DNA of 64,000 nucleotides from JALYGJ01 sp963781705 (GCA_963781705.1 CAWAGP010000010.1:744001-808000); one strand, 5' to 3'. Numbered from the stretch's first letter, positions 26,860-36,872 are shown. Translations and numbers: made by a program. The notes: generated by a model from the sequence alone, not told the origin.

Positions 26860-27321
26860 ATGGAACTGCCGTTCGATGTTCCGCGACGCGTCCACCACGT
26901 TGCCGTGGTGGTGCGCGATCTCGACGTGGCACTGGGCTTCTACAGAGACACACTGCGCTTGCCGGTAGAGCTGGTCCTGCCGATTCCCGGCGACGGCGTG
27001 CGCATCGCCTTCCTGCCGGTCGGTGAGTCCAAGCTCGAACTGGTCGAGCCAACCGATCCGCAGACCGGCGTGGCGCGCTACCTCGAGTCGCGCGGGGAGG
27101 GCTTCCACCACGTCTGCCTGGAGGTTGCCGACCTGGCGGCCGAACTGGACCGGCTCGCGCGAGCCGCGGTCGAGCTGATCGATCGCGCGCCGCGCGCCGG
27201 CGCGGAGGGCCCCGTTGCGTTCCTGCACCCGCGCAGTTGCCACGGCGTGCTGGTCGAGTTGATCGAGGCGCCCGGCGGACCCGCCTGGACGCGCCTCGGC
27301 ATCAGGCCGCTCGCCGGCTGA
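26860..27321 (+). CDS. mce: methylmalonyl-CoA epimerase
   Basis: 153 residues, glyoxalase/VOC fold. Metal-ligand regions are RVHHVAVVVRDLD, GFHHVCLEV and VLVELIE; paired beta-alpha-beta-beta-beta units and FYRDTLRLPVE fit the family. It starts 5 bases after the mutase and converts (S)- to (R)-methylmalonyl-CoA, completing the propionyl-CoA pathway. Confidence 0.9.
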   Translation: MELPFDVPRRVHHVAVVVRDLDVALGFYRDTLRLPVELVLPIPGDGVRIAFLPVGESKLELVEPTDPQTGVARYLESRGEGFHHVCLEVADLAAELDRLARAAVELIDRAPRAGAEGPVAFLHPRSCHGVLVELIEAPGGPAWTRLGIRPLAG

Positions 27322-27342
27322 CCGCCGCGTCTGCCAGATCAC

Positions 27343-29946
27343 ATGCGCAGCGACCTGCCGACCGGAACGGTCACCTTCCTGTTTAGCGACATCGAGGGTT
27401 CGACCAGGCTCCTGACCGACCTCGGCGCGGCGTACACCGGGTTGCTCAGCCGTCATCACGCCATATGGCGGGCGGCCATTGCCGCGCACGATGGGGTGGA
27501 GGTCAAGACCGAGGGCGACGCCTTCTTCGTCGCTTTCCGCCGTGCGCCGGCTGCGGTCGCCTGTGCCAGCGACGCTCAGCGGGCCCTGTCGGCGGAGGGG
27601 TGGCCGGGCGGCCGCAGCGTGCGCGTGAGGGTCGGCATCCACACCGGTGAGGGCGACCTTTCCGAGAGTGACTACGTGGGCCTCGACGTCCATCGTGCGG
27701 CGCGCATCGCGGCGGCCGCGCACGGCGGTCAGGTCCTCCTGTCGGCGGCGGCTCGCGCGCTTGTCGCGCATGCGCTGCCCGTCGGCGTGACGCTGCGTGA
27801 CCTGGGCGAACACCGGCTGAAGGACCTCACCGAACCAGTCGCTTTGTACCAGCTCGAGATCGTCGGTCTGCCGGCCGATTTCCCGCCACTGCGTGCACTC
27901 GGACGCGGCAACCTGCCCGAACAGCTGACGAGTTTCGTGGGGAGGGAGCGTGAGATCGGCGAGGTCACCGATCTTCTCCGACATAGCCGGCTGCTGACGC
28001 TGACCGGACCCGGCGGCACCGGCAAGACGCGGCTGTCACTGGAGGTTGCCCGACTGGCCGAGGGGGGGTTCGCCGACGGGGCCTGGTTCGTCCCGTTGGA
28101 CACCGTCACCGACCCGGCACTCGTGCTGCCGGCCATCGGTCGTGCGCTCGGCGTGCGCGAGGAGGGCGGTCGGCCGATGGGCGACGCCCTGGTCGATACG
28201 ATTCGCGAGCGCCACATGCTGTTGGTGCTCGACAACCTCGAGCAGGTCGTTGCCGCGGCGCCGGCCATCGCCAGCCTGTTGAGTGGCGCCCCGGCGCCGC
28301 GGGTGTTGTGCAGCAGCCGCGAGGCGCTCCGCGTCACGGGCGAACAGGAGTACCCGGTGCCGCCCCTGGCGCCCGAGCCGGCCACCAGCCTGTTCATCGA
28401 GCGCGCCCGCCAGGTGCGCCCCGGGTTTGCGCCGGACGAAAGTGAGCTGGCGGCCATCCGAAGCATCTGCGCGGCGCTCGACGACCTGCCCTTGGCGATC
28501 GAGCTGGCGGCGGCGCGAACCCGCCTCTTCGCCGTGCCTGCGCTGCTCGAGCGCCTGAGCGATCGGCTCGCCACGCTCCAGTCGGGAGCGCGCGATCTGC
28601 CCGAACGGCAGCGCACGCTGCGCGGTGCGATCGACTGGAGTTACGAGTTGCTCGAACCAATCGAGCGTGAGGTCTTCGCCCGCCTGGCCGTGTTTGTCGG
28701 CAGCTTTGCTCTCGAGGCCGCCGAGGCGATCGTCGATCCACGCGGTGAGTTGGGCCAGGACGTGCTTGGCGCACTCGGATCGCTCATTGACAAGAGCCTG
28801 CTCCGGGCGGAAGAGGGACGCGGTACCGAGCCGCGCTTCGTGATGCTTGAGACGATCCGTGCGTACGCCGCCGAGCGACTGGCCGGCGCGACGGTCGAGG
28901 GCGACCTACGTGGCCGTCATCTCGCCTACTACCTTGCGCGAGGCGAGACCTTCGAGCCAATGTTCACTGGTCGCGACGCCGATCGAACGCTCAACAACGC
29001 GCTTGCCGACAACGACAACTTCCGTGCCGCGATCGAGTGGGCACTGGCCGGCGGCGACCTGGCCGCCGGCCTGCTTATCGGTGGCGCGCTGTGGCGCTAC
29101 TGGCAGCAGCGCGGCAGGCTGAGCGAAGGGCGGCAGTTGCTGGAGCAACTGCTCGGCTCACCTCACTCGGCCGATCATCCCGCGGCCCGGGCCCGAGCCC
29201 TGTCCGGCTATGGCGGCGTCGTCTACTGGCAGGGCGAGCACGAACTGGCACGTTCCGTTTACGTCGAGGCACTCGGTCTCTATCGGGCTGAAGGCGACGA
29301 ACCGCGGGTGGCCCTGGCACTGTTCGATCTGGCCTTTACCGTCGCCATCGCACGCGAGGTCGACGCCGCAACGGCGCTGCTCGACGAGGCCTCGGCGATC
29401 TATCGTCGACTGGGTGACGAGCGCGGCTGGCTGATGATCGAGCAGGGCAAGGCGGCCGTGGGCATGATTGCCGGCGACCTACCTCGGGCGCGCGATGCCG
29501 CTGCCGGCCTGGTGCCGGAGTACCGGCGCCTGGGCATGACCTTCCAGGTGGCCGATACGCTCGGATTGCTGACCGCGATCGAGGTCCAGCTTGGCAATGT
29601 CGAGGGCGCCCGCCGTGCGCTGCAGGAGGCTGGTGAGGTGTTCATGGAAGTCGGCGACGTGTCGTCGTTCGCGGCGATGTTGCAGTTCGCCGGCAGCGTC
29701 GCGCTGCTCGATGGGCGGCCGGCGGACGCAGCGCGGCTGGCTGGCGCGCTGCAGGCCAAGCGCGACCGAGGCGGAGCTTTCCTCACGCCGGCCGAAATCA
29801 TCAACCTGCCTGACCCAGAACATGGCGCGCGCGAGGCCCTGCCGCCAGACGAGTTCGAGGCGGCCTACGCCGAGGGCCGGCAGTGGTCGCGCGAGCAGGC
29901 CCTTGACTTCGCGATGAACTCAGCCGGGCCGGCTGCCGAACGCTAG
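27343..29946 (+). CDS. class III cyclase domain - NB-ARC-like ATPase - TPR regulator
   Basis: 867 residues. The cyclase-like domain (1-175) has metal Asp D16 (FSDIEGST) and D59 (KTEGDAFF). At the transition-state position the usual Asn is His (GLDVHRAAR, H117), with Arg R121 kept. An AAA/NB-ARC-like P-loop GPGGTGKT lies at 222-229, then LLVLDNLEQV and SSREALRVTGE, followed by a TPR-like helical C-terminus. There is no DNA-binding domain. Probably a signalling switch; cyclase activity is uncertain. Its stop overlaps the converging gene by 4 bases (CTAG). Confidence 0.85.
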   Translation: MRSDLPTGTVTFLFSDIEGSTRLLTDLGAAYTGLLSRHHAIWRAAIAAHDGVEVKTEGDAFFVAFRRAPAAVACASDAQRALSAEGWPGGRSVRVRVGIHTGEGDLSESDYVGLDVHRAARIAAAAHGGQVLLSAAARALVAHALPVGVTLRDLGEHRLKDLTEPVALYQLEIVGLPADFPPLRALGRGNLPEQLTSFVGREREIGEVTDLLRHSRLLTLTGPGGTGKTRLSLEVARLAEGGFADGAWFVPLDTVTDPALVLPAIGRALGVREEGGRPMGDALVDTIRERHMLLVLDNLEQVVAAAPAIASLLSGAPAPRVLCSSREALRVTGEQEYPVPPLAPEPATSLFIERARQVRPGFAPDESELAAIRSICAALDDLPLAIELAAARTRLFAVPALLERLSDRLATLQSGARDLPERQRTLRGAIDWSYELLEPIEREVFARLAVFVGSFALEAAEAIVDPRGELGQDVLGALGSLIDKSLLRAEEGRGTEPRFVMLETIRAYAAERLAGATVEGDLRGRHLAYYLARGETFEPMFTGRDADRTLNNALADNDNFRAAIEWALAGGDLAAGLLIGGALWRYWQQRGRLSEGRQLLEQLLGSPHSADHPAARARALSGYGGVVYWQGEHELARSVYVEALGLYRAEGDEPRVALALFDLAFTVAIAREVDAATALLDEASAIYRRLGDERGWLMIEQGKAAVGMIAGDLPRARDAAAGLVPEYRRLGMTFQVADTLGLLTAIEVQLGNVEGARRALQEAGEVFMEVGDVSSFAAMLQFAGSVALLDGRPADAARLAGALQAKRDRGGAFLTPAEIINLPDPEHGAREALPPDEFEAAYAEGRQWSREQALDFAMNSAGPAAER

Positions 29947-30920
29947 AGCTTGTCCCACTCGACCATCAGCAGGTCGGGGTTCTCGGCCGCATAGCGCACC
30001 GGCACGGTCATGCCCTGGTGCAGCTTGAATGACTGTGTGATCGGCACCATGGCGGCCGATTTGGGCAGCTTCTTGGGCGCTTGACCTGGGATGTTGAGCG
30101 TCATCTCGATCACGTAGACGCGCTCGTCGCCCTGGATCTGGCCGGTGTCCTGCAGCGTGTCAATCGTGGCTGTCGCCTGCAAGCCGCTCGCACGCAGGTA
30201 GGCGCGCAGTTGTTCGACCGTGAAGTTGCCCTGCTGTGCGTTCGCAAACGGGGCCGCAACGCCTTGCACGCCGCTCGCGGCAAGCGCCGCCTGAACCTGG
30301 CTGAGACTCTCGTCGACGGCACCCAGGGCCGGCGGCGCAGCGCTGCCCGGCACGACCCCCATCGCCGCCACCGGCATGCCCGCGGCCATGGCCGCTATCG
30401 CCGGTGCTCCTGTCTGCATAGCCGCCGCCGGCGCTGCGGAGAAGCCAGTCGTTTGCCAATCGATCGCCAGGCGCTGCGGATTGGACGGATCAACGCGCAC
30501 GTTCAGTGGCGCACCGGACGACAGCCGGCCGAGCAGCATCAGCGGTACGAACTCGTGGTGCTTGGCGGCATAAGGCGCCTGGCCGGGTAGGCTGACCATC
30601 AGGTCCATCGAGATCTGCGGCTGTTCGTTGAGGTACATGCCGGTCTGGGTCATGCCGGTGATCGTGGCCTGGCCGGCCGTGCCCGTGCTGAGCAGTTGGT
30701 CAGTCGCGGCGGCACGGTTGCCGACGACGATGCCGGCAACGATCAGGATGATGCCGATGAGCGCCATGAAGCCGCCCGTCGCCAACATCGCGCCGCCGGC
30801 GTAGGGGACCGAGCCGAGGGCGATCGCCATGATCGCGCCGACGATGGCCAGAATGACGCCGGTGATGATCAGCCATAGCCTCGAGTAGCGACCAAAGGTC
30901 GACCCGCTGAATTGAGACAC
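29943..30920 (-). CDS. membrane protein with two DUF3592-like beta domains
   Basis: 325 residues, GTG start with GGGAGG 4 bases upstream. Two membrane helices (about 15-37 and 43-66) form an N-terminal hairpin. Then come two similar beta-rich domains: ATITGMTQTGMYLNEQPQISMDL.VSLPGQ.PY near 85-150 and ATIDTLQDTGQIQGDERVYVIEMTLNIPGQ near 245-320, joined by an Ala-rich linker. The internal duplication is clear. Function unknown. Confidence 0.75.
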   Translation of the reverse strand: MSQFSGSTFGRYSRLWLIITGVILAIVGAIMAIALGSVPYAGGAMLATGGFMALIGIILIVAGIVVGNRAAATDQLLSTGTAGQATITGMTQTGMYLNEQPQISMDLMVSLPGQAPYAAKHHEFVPLMLLGRLSSGAPLNVRVDPSNPQRLAIDWQTTGFSAAPAAAMQTGAPAIAAMAAGMPVAAMGVVPGSAAPPALGAVDESLSQVQAALAASGVQGVAAPFANAQQGNFTVEQLRAYLRASGLQATATIDTLQDTGQIQGDERVYVIEMTLNIPGQAPKKLPKSAAMVPITQSFKLHQGMTVPVRYAAENPDLLMVEWDKL

Positions 30921-31029
30921 GATCCTCCCTCGCGACTCGACCGGTTGTCCGCCGGCCCGCAGCCCTCTCCAGCCCCCTCAAATGTGATCCGCGGAGGATA
31001 GTGTGTCCGCGGCCGTTTGGAGCCGCGTC

Positions 31030-31917
31030 TTACGCTGGCTTGACGCCCGCGTCGATGAGCAGTTGCGGGATCTGACTTGGCGACTGCGCGACGCGCACGC
31101 CAGCCGCCTCGAGCGCCGCGACCTTGCTCTCCGCCGTGCCGCGGCCGCCGCTGATGATCGCTCCGGCGTGGCCCATCCGCCGCCCGGGCGGTGCCGTCCG
31201 GCCGGCGATGAACGCGGCCATCGGGACGCCCTGCATGTTCTTGGCCATCCACTCGGCGGCGCGCTCCTCGGCGTCGCCGCCGATCTCACCGATGAGCACC
31301 ACCGCCTCGGTCAGCGGATCGGCGCGGAAGAGCGGCAGGATGTCAATGAAATTCGAGCCCACGATCGGATCGCCACCGATGCCGACGCATGTTGACTGGC
31401 CGATGCCGGCCTCCGTCAGCGCCTCGACCACTTCATAGGTCAGCGTGCCCGAGCGGCTGACCACGCCCACGCCGCCCTGGCGGTGGATGTTGCCCGGAAT
31501 GATGCCGACCTTGGCCTGTCCCGGAGAGGTTGCACCCGGGCAGTTCGGCCCGATCAGGCGCGCGCCGGCCTGCTCGACGACGGGCATCACGCGCAGCATG
31601 TCGAGCGCGGGGATGTGCTCGGTGATGCAGAAGATCGTGCCAATGCCCGCGTCGATTGCTTCGAGGATGGCGTCCGGGGCGCCCGCCGCGGGCACGTAGA
31701 TCACGCTCGTATTGGCGCCCGTTTCACGCACGGCCTGGAGACATGTGTCAAACACCGGCACGGGTCGCTCGAGGGCGAACTGGCCGCCCTTGCCGGGGGT
31801 CATGCCGGCAACGATTTGGGTGCCGTAATCCTGCATCTGCTGGGCGTGGAATGCGCCCTCACGGCCGGTGATGCCCTGAACCAACAGGCGCGTGTCGTTG
31901 TTGACAAGGATGCTCAT
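31030..31917 (-). CDS. sucD: succinyl-CoA synthetase alpha subunit
   Basis: 295 residues; ATG overlaps the sucC stop (ATGA). CoA-binding GITGREGAFHAQQM, IGPNCPGATSP, and the phospho-His loop in GHAGAIISGG. Together with SucC it interconverts succinyl-CoA and succinate with nucleotide triphosphate formation, receiving succinyl-CoA from the methylmalonyl-CoA pathway encoded upstream. Confidence 0.95.
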   Translation of the reverse strand: MSILVNNDTRLLVQGITGREGAFHAQQMQDYGTQIVAGMTPGKGGQFALERPVPVFDTCLQAVRETGANTSVIYVPAAGAPDAILEAIDAGIGTIFCITEHIPALDMLRVMPVVEQAGARLIGPNCPGATSPGQAKVGIIPGNIHRQGGVGVVSRSGTLTYEVVEALTEAGIGQSTCVGIGGDPIVGSNFIDILPLFRADPLTEAVVLIGEIGGDAEERAAEWMAKNMQGVPMAAFIAGRTAPPGRRMGHAGAIISGGRGTAESKVAALEAAGVRVAQSPSQIPQLLIDAGVKPA

Positions 31918-33104
31918 GCCGGCGCTCCCGCCGTCGCCACGGCCACGGCTTTCGTCACCGCCTCGTCGAGTGACTCGGCCGTCTGCAGATCGGGATCGCC
32001 GGACGCTGCCAGGATGAGCGCTGCCTCGTCCGCGTTGGTGCCCACGATACGCACCACCATGGGTACGTGGCGCTCCTGCTGGCCGCGTGCCTCGACCAGG
32101 CCGTGGGCAACCTCGTCGCCGCGCGCGATGCCGCCGAAGATATTGACCAGGATCGCTTTCACGTGCGTGTCGGCCAGGATCAGGCTCATGGCCGCGGCGA
32201 CCTTGTCGGCCTTCGCGCCGCCGCCGATGTCGAGGAAATTGGCCGGCTCGCCGCCGGCGCGCTTGATCAGGTCCATCGTGGTCATCGCCAGCCCGGCACC
32301 GTTGACCATGCAGCCGATGTTGCCGTCGAGCCGGATGAACGACAGGCCCTGCTCGCGCGCAGTCACGTCGACCGGATCCTCCTCCGCGACATCGCGCATC
32401 TCTTCCAGGTTCGGATGCCTGTCGAGCGCTGAGTCGTCGATGGTCACCTTGGCGTCAAGACACTGCAGCGTCTGGCGGCCGGTGCCATCCGCCGCCGGCT
32501 CGTTGACGATCGCGAGCGGATTTATCTCGACCAGGTCGGCGTCGTTATCGACCATCGTCCGAAAGAGGCCCTTGGCGATCGACACGAACTCGCGCAGGTG
32601 CGGCCCGCCCAGGCCCAGTTCGAACGCCAACTGGCGCGCCTGGAAGTCAAGCAGGCCCAGATGTGGATGGGCATAAACGTGGCGGATTGCCTCGGGCTTG
32701 GTCGCGGCGACCTCCTCGATCTCGACGCCGCCCTCGGCCGAACCCATCAGGCGCACGCGCTTGGCGCTGCGGTCGAGCACGCACGAGAGGTAGTACTCCT
32801 TGACGATGTCGGCCGCCGGCGCGACGAGCACGCGGCGTACCGTCGTGCCCTTGATGTCCATACCCAGGATCTGGCCGGCAAACTGCTCGGCCTGCTCGGG
32901 GCTGCTCGCAAGCTTGACGCCGCCTGCCTTGCCACGGCCGCCGACCAGCACCTGTGCCTTGACGACCACCTGCCCGCTACCGGCGGCGATGAACCGCTCG
33001 GCTGCGGCGCGCGCGTCGGCGGGGTTGTCTGCGACGGAGTAGTCGGGGACCGGGAGTCCCTGGGCCAGCAGGAGCCGCTTGGCGTGGTACTCCTGCAACT
33101 TCAC
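31914..33104 (-). CDS. sucC: succinyl-CoA synthetase beta subunit
   Basis: 396 residues, GTG start. The ATP-grasp domain begins MKLQEYHAKRLLLAQGLPVPD, with KAQVLVGGRGKAGGVK, LVEINPLAI, NIGCMVNGAGLAMTTMD and the CoA/alpha-contact region NIFGGIARGDEVA. A TACAAT hexamer ends 6 bases before the GTG, pointing to a leaderless transcript. Confidence 0.95.
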   Translation of the reverse strand: MKLQEYHAKRLLLAQGLPVPDYSVADNPADARAAAERFIAAGSGQVVVKAQVLVGGRGKAGGVKLASSPEQAEQFAGQILGMDIKGTTVRRVLVAPAADIVKEYYLSCVLDRSAKRVRLMGSAEGGVEIEEVAATKPEAIRHVYAHPHLGLLDFQARQLAFELGLGGPHLREFVSIAKGLFRTMVDNDADLVEINPLAIVNEPAADGTGRQTLQCLDAKVTIDDSALDRHPNLEEMRDVAEEDPVDVTAREQGLSFIRLDGNIGCMVNGAGLAMTTMDLIKRAGGEPANFLDIGGGAKADKVAAAMSLILADTHVKAILVNIFGGIARGDEVAHGLVEARGQQERHVPMVVRIVGTNADEAALILAASGDPDLQTAESLDEAVTKAVAVATAGAPA

Positions 33105-33110
33105 CGCCCG

Positions 33111-33116
33111 ATTGTA
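33111..33116 (-). promoter_or_regulatory. -10 element (TACAAT) for leaderless sucCD
   Basis: On the minus strand TACAAT is followed by CGGGCG and then the sucC GTG. No strong ribosome site exists. Confidence 0.5.
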
Positions 33117-33258
33117 GCCACCGTGGACGGACGGTCTCCTGGTCGGCTCTGGCGCAGCTTGCGCCTCGCACTGCGGGGACTGGGCGGCGCTCAGTCGGCG
33201 GCCGTCCTACACTGAGTCTCCCGCATCGCAGGCGCTTTGACCTGCGCGAGGAGGAGCC

Positions 33259-34278
33259 GTGACCTATTCCGTCACCCTGATCCCCGGCGATGGGATCGGC
33301 CCCGAGCTTGCTGACGCGACGGTCGGCGTGCTGGAGGCCACCGGACTCTCATTCGACTGGCACCGCGTCGACGCCGGTGAGTCGCAGATAGCGACGCAGG
33401 GCACGCCGCTACCAGATGCCGTGCTCGACTCGATCCGCGAGACCGGTTTGGCGCTCAAGGGGCCGATAACCACGCCGGTAGGCGAGGGCTTTCGCTCCGT
33501 CAACGTCACCCTGCGCCAGACGCTCGACCTGTACGCCAACCTCCGCCCGGCGCGCTCGATCAAGGGCGTCCTGTCGCGCTACGACGATGTCGATCTGGTC
33601 ATCGTGCGCGAGAACACGGAAGACCTGTACGCCGGCATCGAGCATCGCGTCGGCAAGGACGCCGCCGAAAGCATCAAGATCATCACCCGCGGCGCCTCAG
33701 AGCGCATTGCCCGCTACGCCTTCGAGTACGCCCTTGCCAATCGGCGGCACAAGGTGACCGCCGTTCACAAGGCGAACATCATGAAGCTGTCGGATGGCCT
33801 GTTCCTCGAGAGCTGCCGGACGGTCGCCGCCGACTACGACGGCCGGATTGAGTTCGAGGATCGCATCGTCGACAACATGTGCATGCAGCTGGTCCAGAAG
33901 CCCGAGCTGTACGACGTGCTCGTGCTGCCCAACCTGTACGGCGACATCATCAGCGACCTGTGCGCGGGACTCGTCGGCGGCCTGGGCGTGGCGCCCGGCG
34001 CGAACATCGGCGAGAAGGCCGCCGTCTTCGAGGCGGTTCACGGCTCGGCGCCGAAGTACGCGGGCAAGGATGTGGCCAATCCGACGGCGCTCATCCTGTC
34101 GGGCGCGCTCATGCTCCGCCACGTGGGTGAGACGGACGCTGCCGAGCGGGTCGAGCAGGCGGTGCGCGACGTGATCGGCGAAGGGCGGACCGTGCCGCGC
34201 GACCTTGGTGGCAACGCTGGAACGCGCGCCTTCGGTGAGGCGGTCGCCGAGCGTGTCGCGGCGGTGCCCGCCCGTTGA
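33259..34278 (+). CDS. NAD-type isocitrate/isopropylmalate dehydrogenase family, probably isocitrate dehydrogenase
   Basis: 339 residues, GTG start after GAGGAGG. Beta-decarboxylating dehydrogenase fold: IPGDGIGPEL, VRENTEDLYAGIEH, VHKANIMKLSDGLFL, VDNMCMQLV, LPNLYGDIISDLCAGLVGGLG and HGSAPKYAGKDVANPTA. GKDAAESIKIITR-type wording favours NAD-dependent isocitrate (or homoisocitrate) over isopropylmalate dehydrogenase, and so does the linkage to sdhCDAB. Confidence 0.85.
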   Translation: MTYSVTLIPGDGIGPELADATVGVLEATGLSFDWHRVDAGESQIATQGTPLPDAVLDSIRETGLALKGPITTPVGEGFRSVNVTLRQTLDLYANLRPARSIKGVLSRYDDVDLVIVRENTEDLYAGIEHRVGKDAAESIKIITRGASERIARYAFEYALANRRHKVTAVHKANIMKLSDGLFLESCRTVAADYDGRIEFEDRIVDNMCMQLVQKPELYDVLVLPNLYGDIISDLCAGLVGGLGVAPGANIGEKAAVFEAVHGSAPKYAGKDVANPTALILSGALMLRHVGETDAAERVEQAVRDVIGEGRTVPRDLGGNAGTRAFGEAVAERVAAVPAR

Positions 34279-34676
34279 GTCGGCTGCCGATGCTGCTGCG
34301 CTATCGCGGCCGCGAGGGAATGATCGCGTGGGCCTTCCACCGCATCAGCGGCGTTGCGATATTCGCGTTCGTGGTCCTGCACATCGTCGACATCTACCTC
34401 GTGGGCGGTGACCCGACCCTGTACAACGACGTGCTCACTTTCTACGCGAGCCTGCCCGGCCGCATCCTCGAGGTATTGCTCGGCGCGGCGCTGCTGTACC
34501 ACGCGCTGAACGGCCTGCGCATCATCATCATCGACCTGTGGCCGGCCATGACCGTCTACCACCGCATCTTGTGGTGGGGCTGCTGGGTCATCTTCATCTC
34601 GCTCGGCGTCCCCGGCGCGCTGATCATCATGCGGCCGGTGTGGCTGCCGTTGCTGCAGCAGTTGGGCCTCGCCTGA
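34275..34676 (+). CDS. sdhC: succinate dehydrogenase cytochrome b subunit
   Basis: 133 residues from TTG 34275, which overlaps the dehydrogenase stop; ATG 34290 is an alternative. Three membrane helices. FHRISGVAIFAFVVLHIVDIY gives the heme-b His region, and YHALNGLRIIIID is a family mark. Anchors SdhAB and passes electrons to quinone. Confidence 0.85.
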   Translation: MSRLPMLLRYRGREGMIAWAFHRISGVAIFAFVVLHIVDIYLVGGDPTLYNDVLTFYASLPGRILEVLLGAALLYHALNGLRIIIIDLWPAMTVYHRILWWGCWVIFISLGVPGALIIMRPVWLPLLQQLGLA

Positions 34677-35116
34677 TGACCGACTCGACTGTGGCCAAGA
34701 CGCCGCCGCCTGCGTCGCCGTCGCCGCAGATTTCGCCGATCAGCCGTGCGCGCGCGCGGCCCACCGGTTCGCGCCGGGAGATCCTCATCTGGTACCTGAT
34801 GCGCGTCAGCGGGGTGGGCCTGTTCGTGCTCGCCCTGGCCCACTTCAGCATCCAGCACTTCATCTGGGATCCAGCCTCGGAGACGGCCGACTTCATCGCC
34901 AACCAGCGCTGGAACAACATCTTCTGGCGCGGTTTCGATTGGTTGCTGCTGATGCTCGTGCTGTTCCACGCTTTCATGGGCGTACGCACCGTCGTGCTCG
35001 ACTACGTTCGCTCGCCCGAGTGGCGACCGGTCGTCTTGTGGGCGCTGTACATCCTGGGTGCGGTGCTGTTCGTCTTCGGCACCAGCGTCGTGCTGACACT
35101 GCCGTCCCCGATGTGA
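34676..35116 (+). CDS. sdhD: succinate dehydrogenase membrane anchor subunit
   Basis: 146 residues; starts within the sdhC stop (TGATG). A Pro/Ser-rich 35-residue cytoplasmic lead is followed by three helices, with MRVSGVGLFVLALAHFSIQHF and FHAFMGVRTVVLDYV carrying likely heme/quinone His. Position between sdhC and sdhA confirms the role. Confidence 0.85.
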   Translation: MTDSTVAKTPPPASPSPQISPISRARARPTGSRREILIWYLMRVSGVGLFVLALAHFSIQHFIWDPASETADFIANQRWNNIFWRGFDWLLLMLVLFHAFMGVRTVVLDYVRSPEWRPVVLWALYILGAVLFVFGTSVVLTLPSPM

Positions 35117-35129
35117 TGCGGGTGCCCAC

Positions 35130-36872
35130 GTGAACGTCACCGTGCATGAATACCCGGCCGTCATCGTCGGCGCGGGCGGTGCCGGGCTGTGGGCCGCCCT
35201 CGAACTGGCGCGCAACCACGTCAAGACCGCCGTGCTGACCAAGCTCTACCCGACCCGCTCGCATACCGGCGCGGCTCAGGGCGGCATCTGCGCCGCGTTG
35301 GGCAACCTCGAAGAGGACAAGCCCGAGTGGCACATGTACGACACGGTCAAGGGCGGCGACTACCTGGTCGACCAGGACGCGGCCGAGATCCTGGCCAACG
35401 AGGCAATCGAGACGGTGATCGAGCTCGAGCACATGGGCCTGCCGTTCAACCGGACGCCGGAAGGCAAGATCGACCAGCGCCGTTTCGGCGGCCATACGCG
35501 CAACTTTGGCGAGGCGCCCGTACGTCGCGCCTGCTTCGCCGCCGACCGCACCGGCCACATGATCCTGCAGACGCTCTATCAGCAGTGCATCAAGCACGAC
35601 GTGGAGTTCTTCGACGAATACCACGTGGTCGACGTCATCGTCGAGGACGGCGTGACGCGCGGCGTGGTCGCGTATCGCATCGCCGACGGCGAAATCCACA
35701 TTTTCCGCAGCGCAGCCGTGATGTTTGCCACGGGCGGCTTTGGGCGGATGTTCCGCATCACATCGAACGCCTACTCACTTACCGGTGACGGCGTCGCGCT
35801 CGCCTATCGCCGCGGCGTGCCGCTGGAGGACATGGAGTTCTTCCAGTTCCACCCGACCGGCATCGTGGGCATAGGCATCCTGCTGTCGGAGGCGGCGCGC
35901 GGCGAGGGCGGGATCCTGCGCAACGACCTTGGCGAGCGGTTCATGGAGCGTTATGCGCCGACGATGCTCGACCTTGCCCCGCGCGATGTCGTCAGCCGCG
36001 CCATCTACCGCGAGATCCGCGCGGGACGCGGCATCGGCGGTAAGGACTACGTCTACCTCGACCTGACCCACCTGGGCAAGAAGGTCATCGACGAGAAGTT
36101 GCCCGACATAACCGAGTTCGCCCGTGTCTACCAGGGCGTCGAGCCGATCACCCAGCCAATCCCGATCACGCCGACCGCGCACTATGCCATGGGCGGTATT
36201 CCCACCAACGTCGAGTCGCGCGTGGTGATCGACGAGCAGAACACGGTCCTGCCGGGAATGTATGCGGCCGGCGAGTGCGCCTGCGTGAGCGTCCACGGCG
36301 GCAATCGCCTGGGCACCAACTCGCTGCTCGACATCCTCGTCTACGGCCGGCGTGCCGGACGCTCGATGGCTGCCGACGTGAAGGCTGCCGGCGGCGCCCT
36401 GCCCGAGGTGGCCGTCGATGCTGCCGACGAGGTGGCCGGCGAACTGGAGGCGGTGCGCACTCGCTCGCGTGGCGAGAGCGTGCATCACATCCAGGCCGAG
36501 CTGGCGACGGCGATGATGGATCACTGCGGTGTTTTTCGCACCCAGGAGAGCCTCGAAACCTTGACGCACGAGCTGCGCGAGCTGCGCGAGCGCTACCGCC
36601 GGGTGCGCATCAACGACACCGGCGCCGTGTTCAACACGGATCTGCTCGAGGCGCGCGAACTGGGCTATCTGCTCGACTGCGCCGAGGCGACGGTGGCCGG
36701 CGCCCTGGCCCGCCAGGAGAGCCGCGGAGCGCATTACCGGGAAGACTTTCCCGAGCGCAACGACACCGACTGGCTGAAGCACACGCTGATCTACCGCCAC
36801 GAAGGTGGGCCCGACCTGCGCTACAAGCCGGTCACCATCACCAAGTTCCAGCCCAAGCCGCGGACCTACTGA
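35130..36872 (+). CDS. sdhA: succinate dehydrogenase flavoprotein subunit
   Basis: 580 residues, GTG start. FAD-binding VIVGAGGAGLWAALELA, covalent FAD His in TRSHTGAAQGG, and active-site elements FFQFHPTGI, RGEGGILRNDLGERFM, APRDVVSRAI and HYAMGGIPTN; HGGNRLGTNSLLD near the C-terminal FAD part. Oxidises succinate to fumarate in the TCA cycle. Confidence 0.96.
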   Translation: MNVTVHEYPAVIVGAGGAGLWAALELARNHVKTAVLTKLYPTRSHTGAAQGGICAALGNLEEDKPEWHMYDTVKGGDYLVDQDAAEILANEAIETVIELEHMGLPFNRTPEGKIDQRRFGGHTRNFGEAPVRRACFAADRTGHMILQTLYQQCIKHDVEFFDEYHVVDVIVEDGVTRGVVAYRIADGEIHIFRSAAVMFATGGFGRMFRITSNAYSLTGDGVALAYRRGVPLEDMEFFQFHPTGIVGIGILLSEAARGEGGILRNDLGERFMERYAPTMLDLAPRDVVSRAIYREIRAGRGIGGKDYVYLDLTHLGKKVIDEKLPDITEFARVYQGVEPITQPIPITPTAHYAMGGIPTNVESRVVIDEQNTVLPGMYAAGECACVSVHGGNRLGTNSLLDILVYGRRAGRSMAADVKAAGGALPEVAVDAADEVAGELEAVRTRSRGESVHHIQAELATAMMDHCGVFRTQESLETLTHELRELRERYRRVRINDTGAVFNTDLLEARELGYLLDCAEATVAGALARQESRGAHYREDFPERNDTDWLKHTLIYRHEGGPDLRYKPVTITKFQPKPRTY

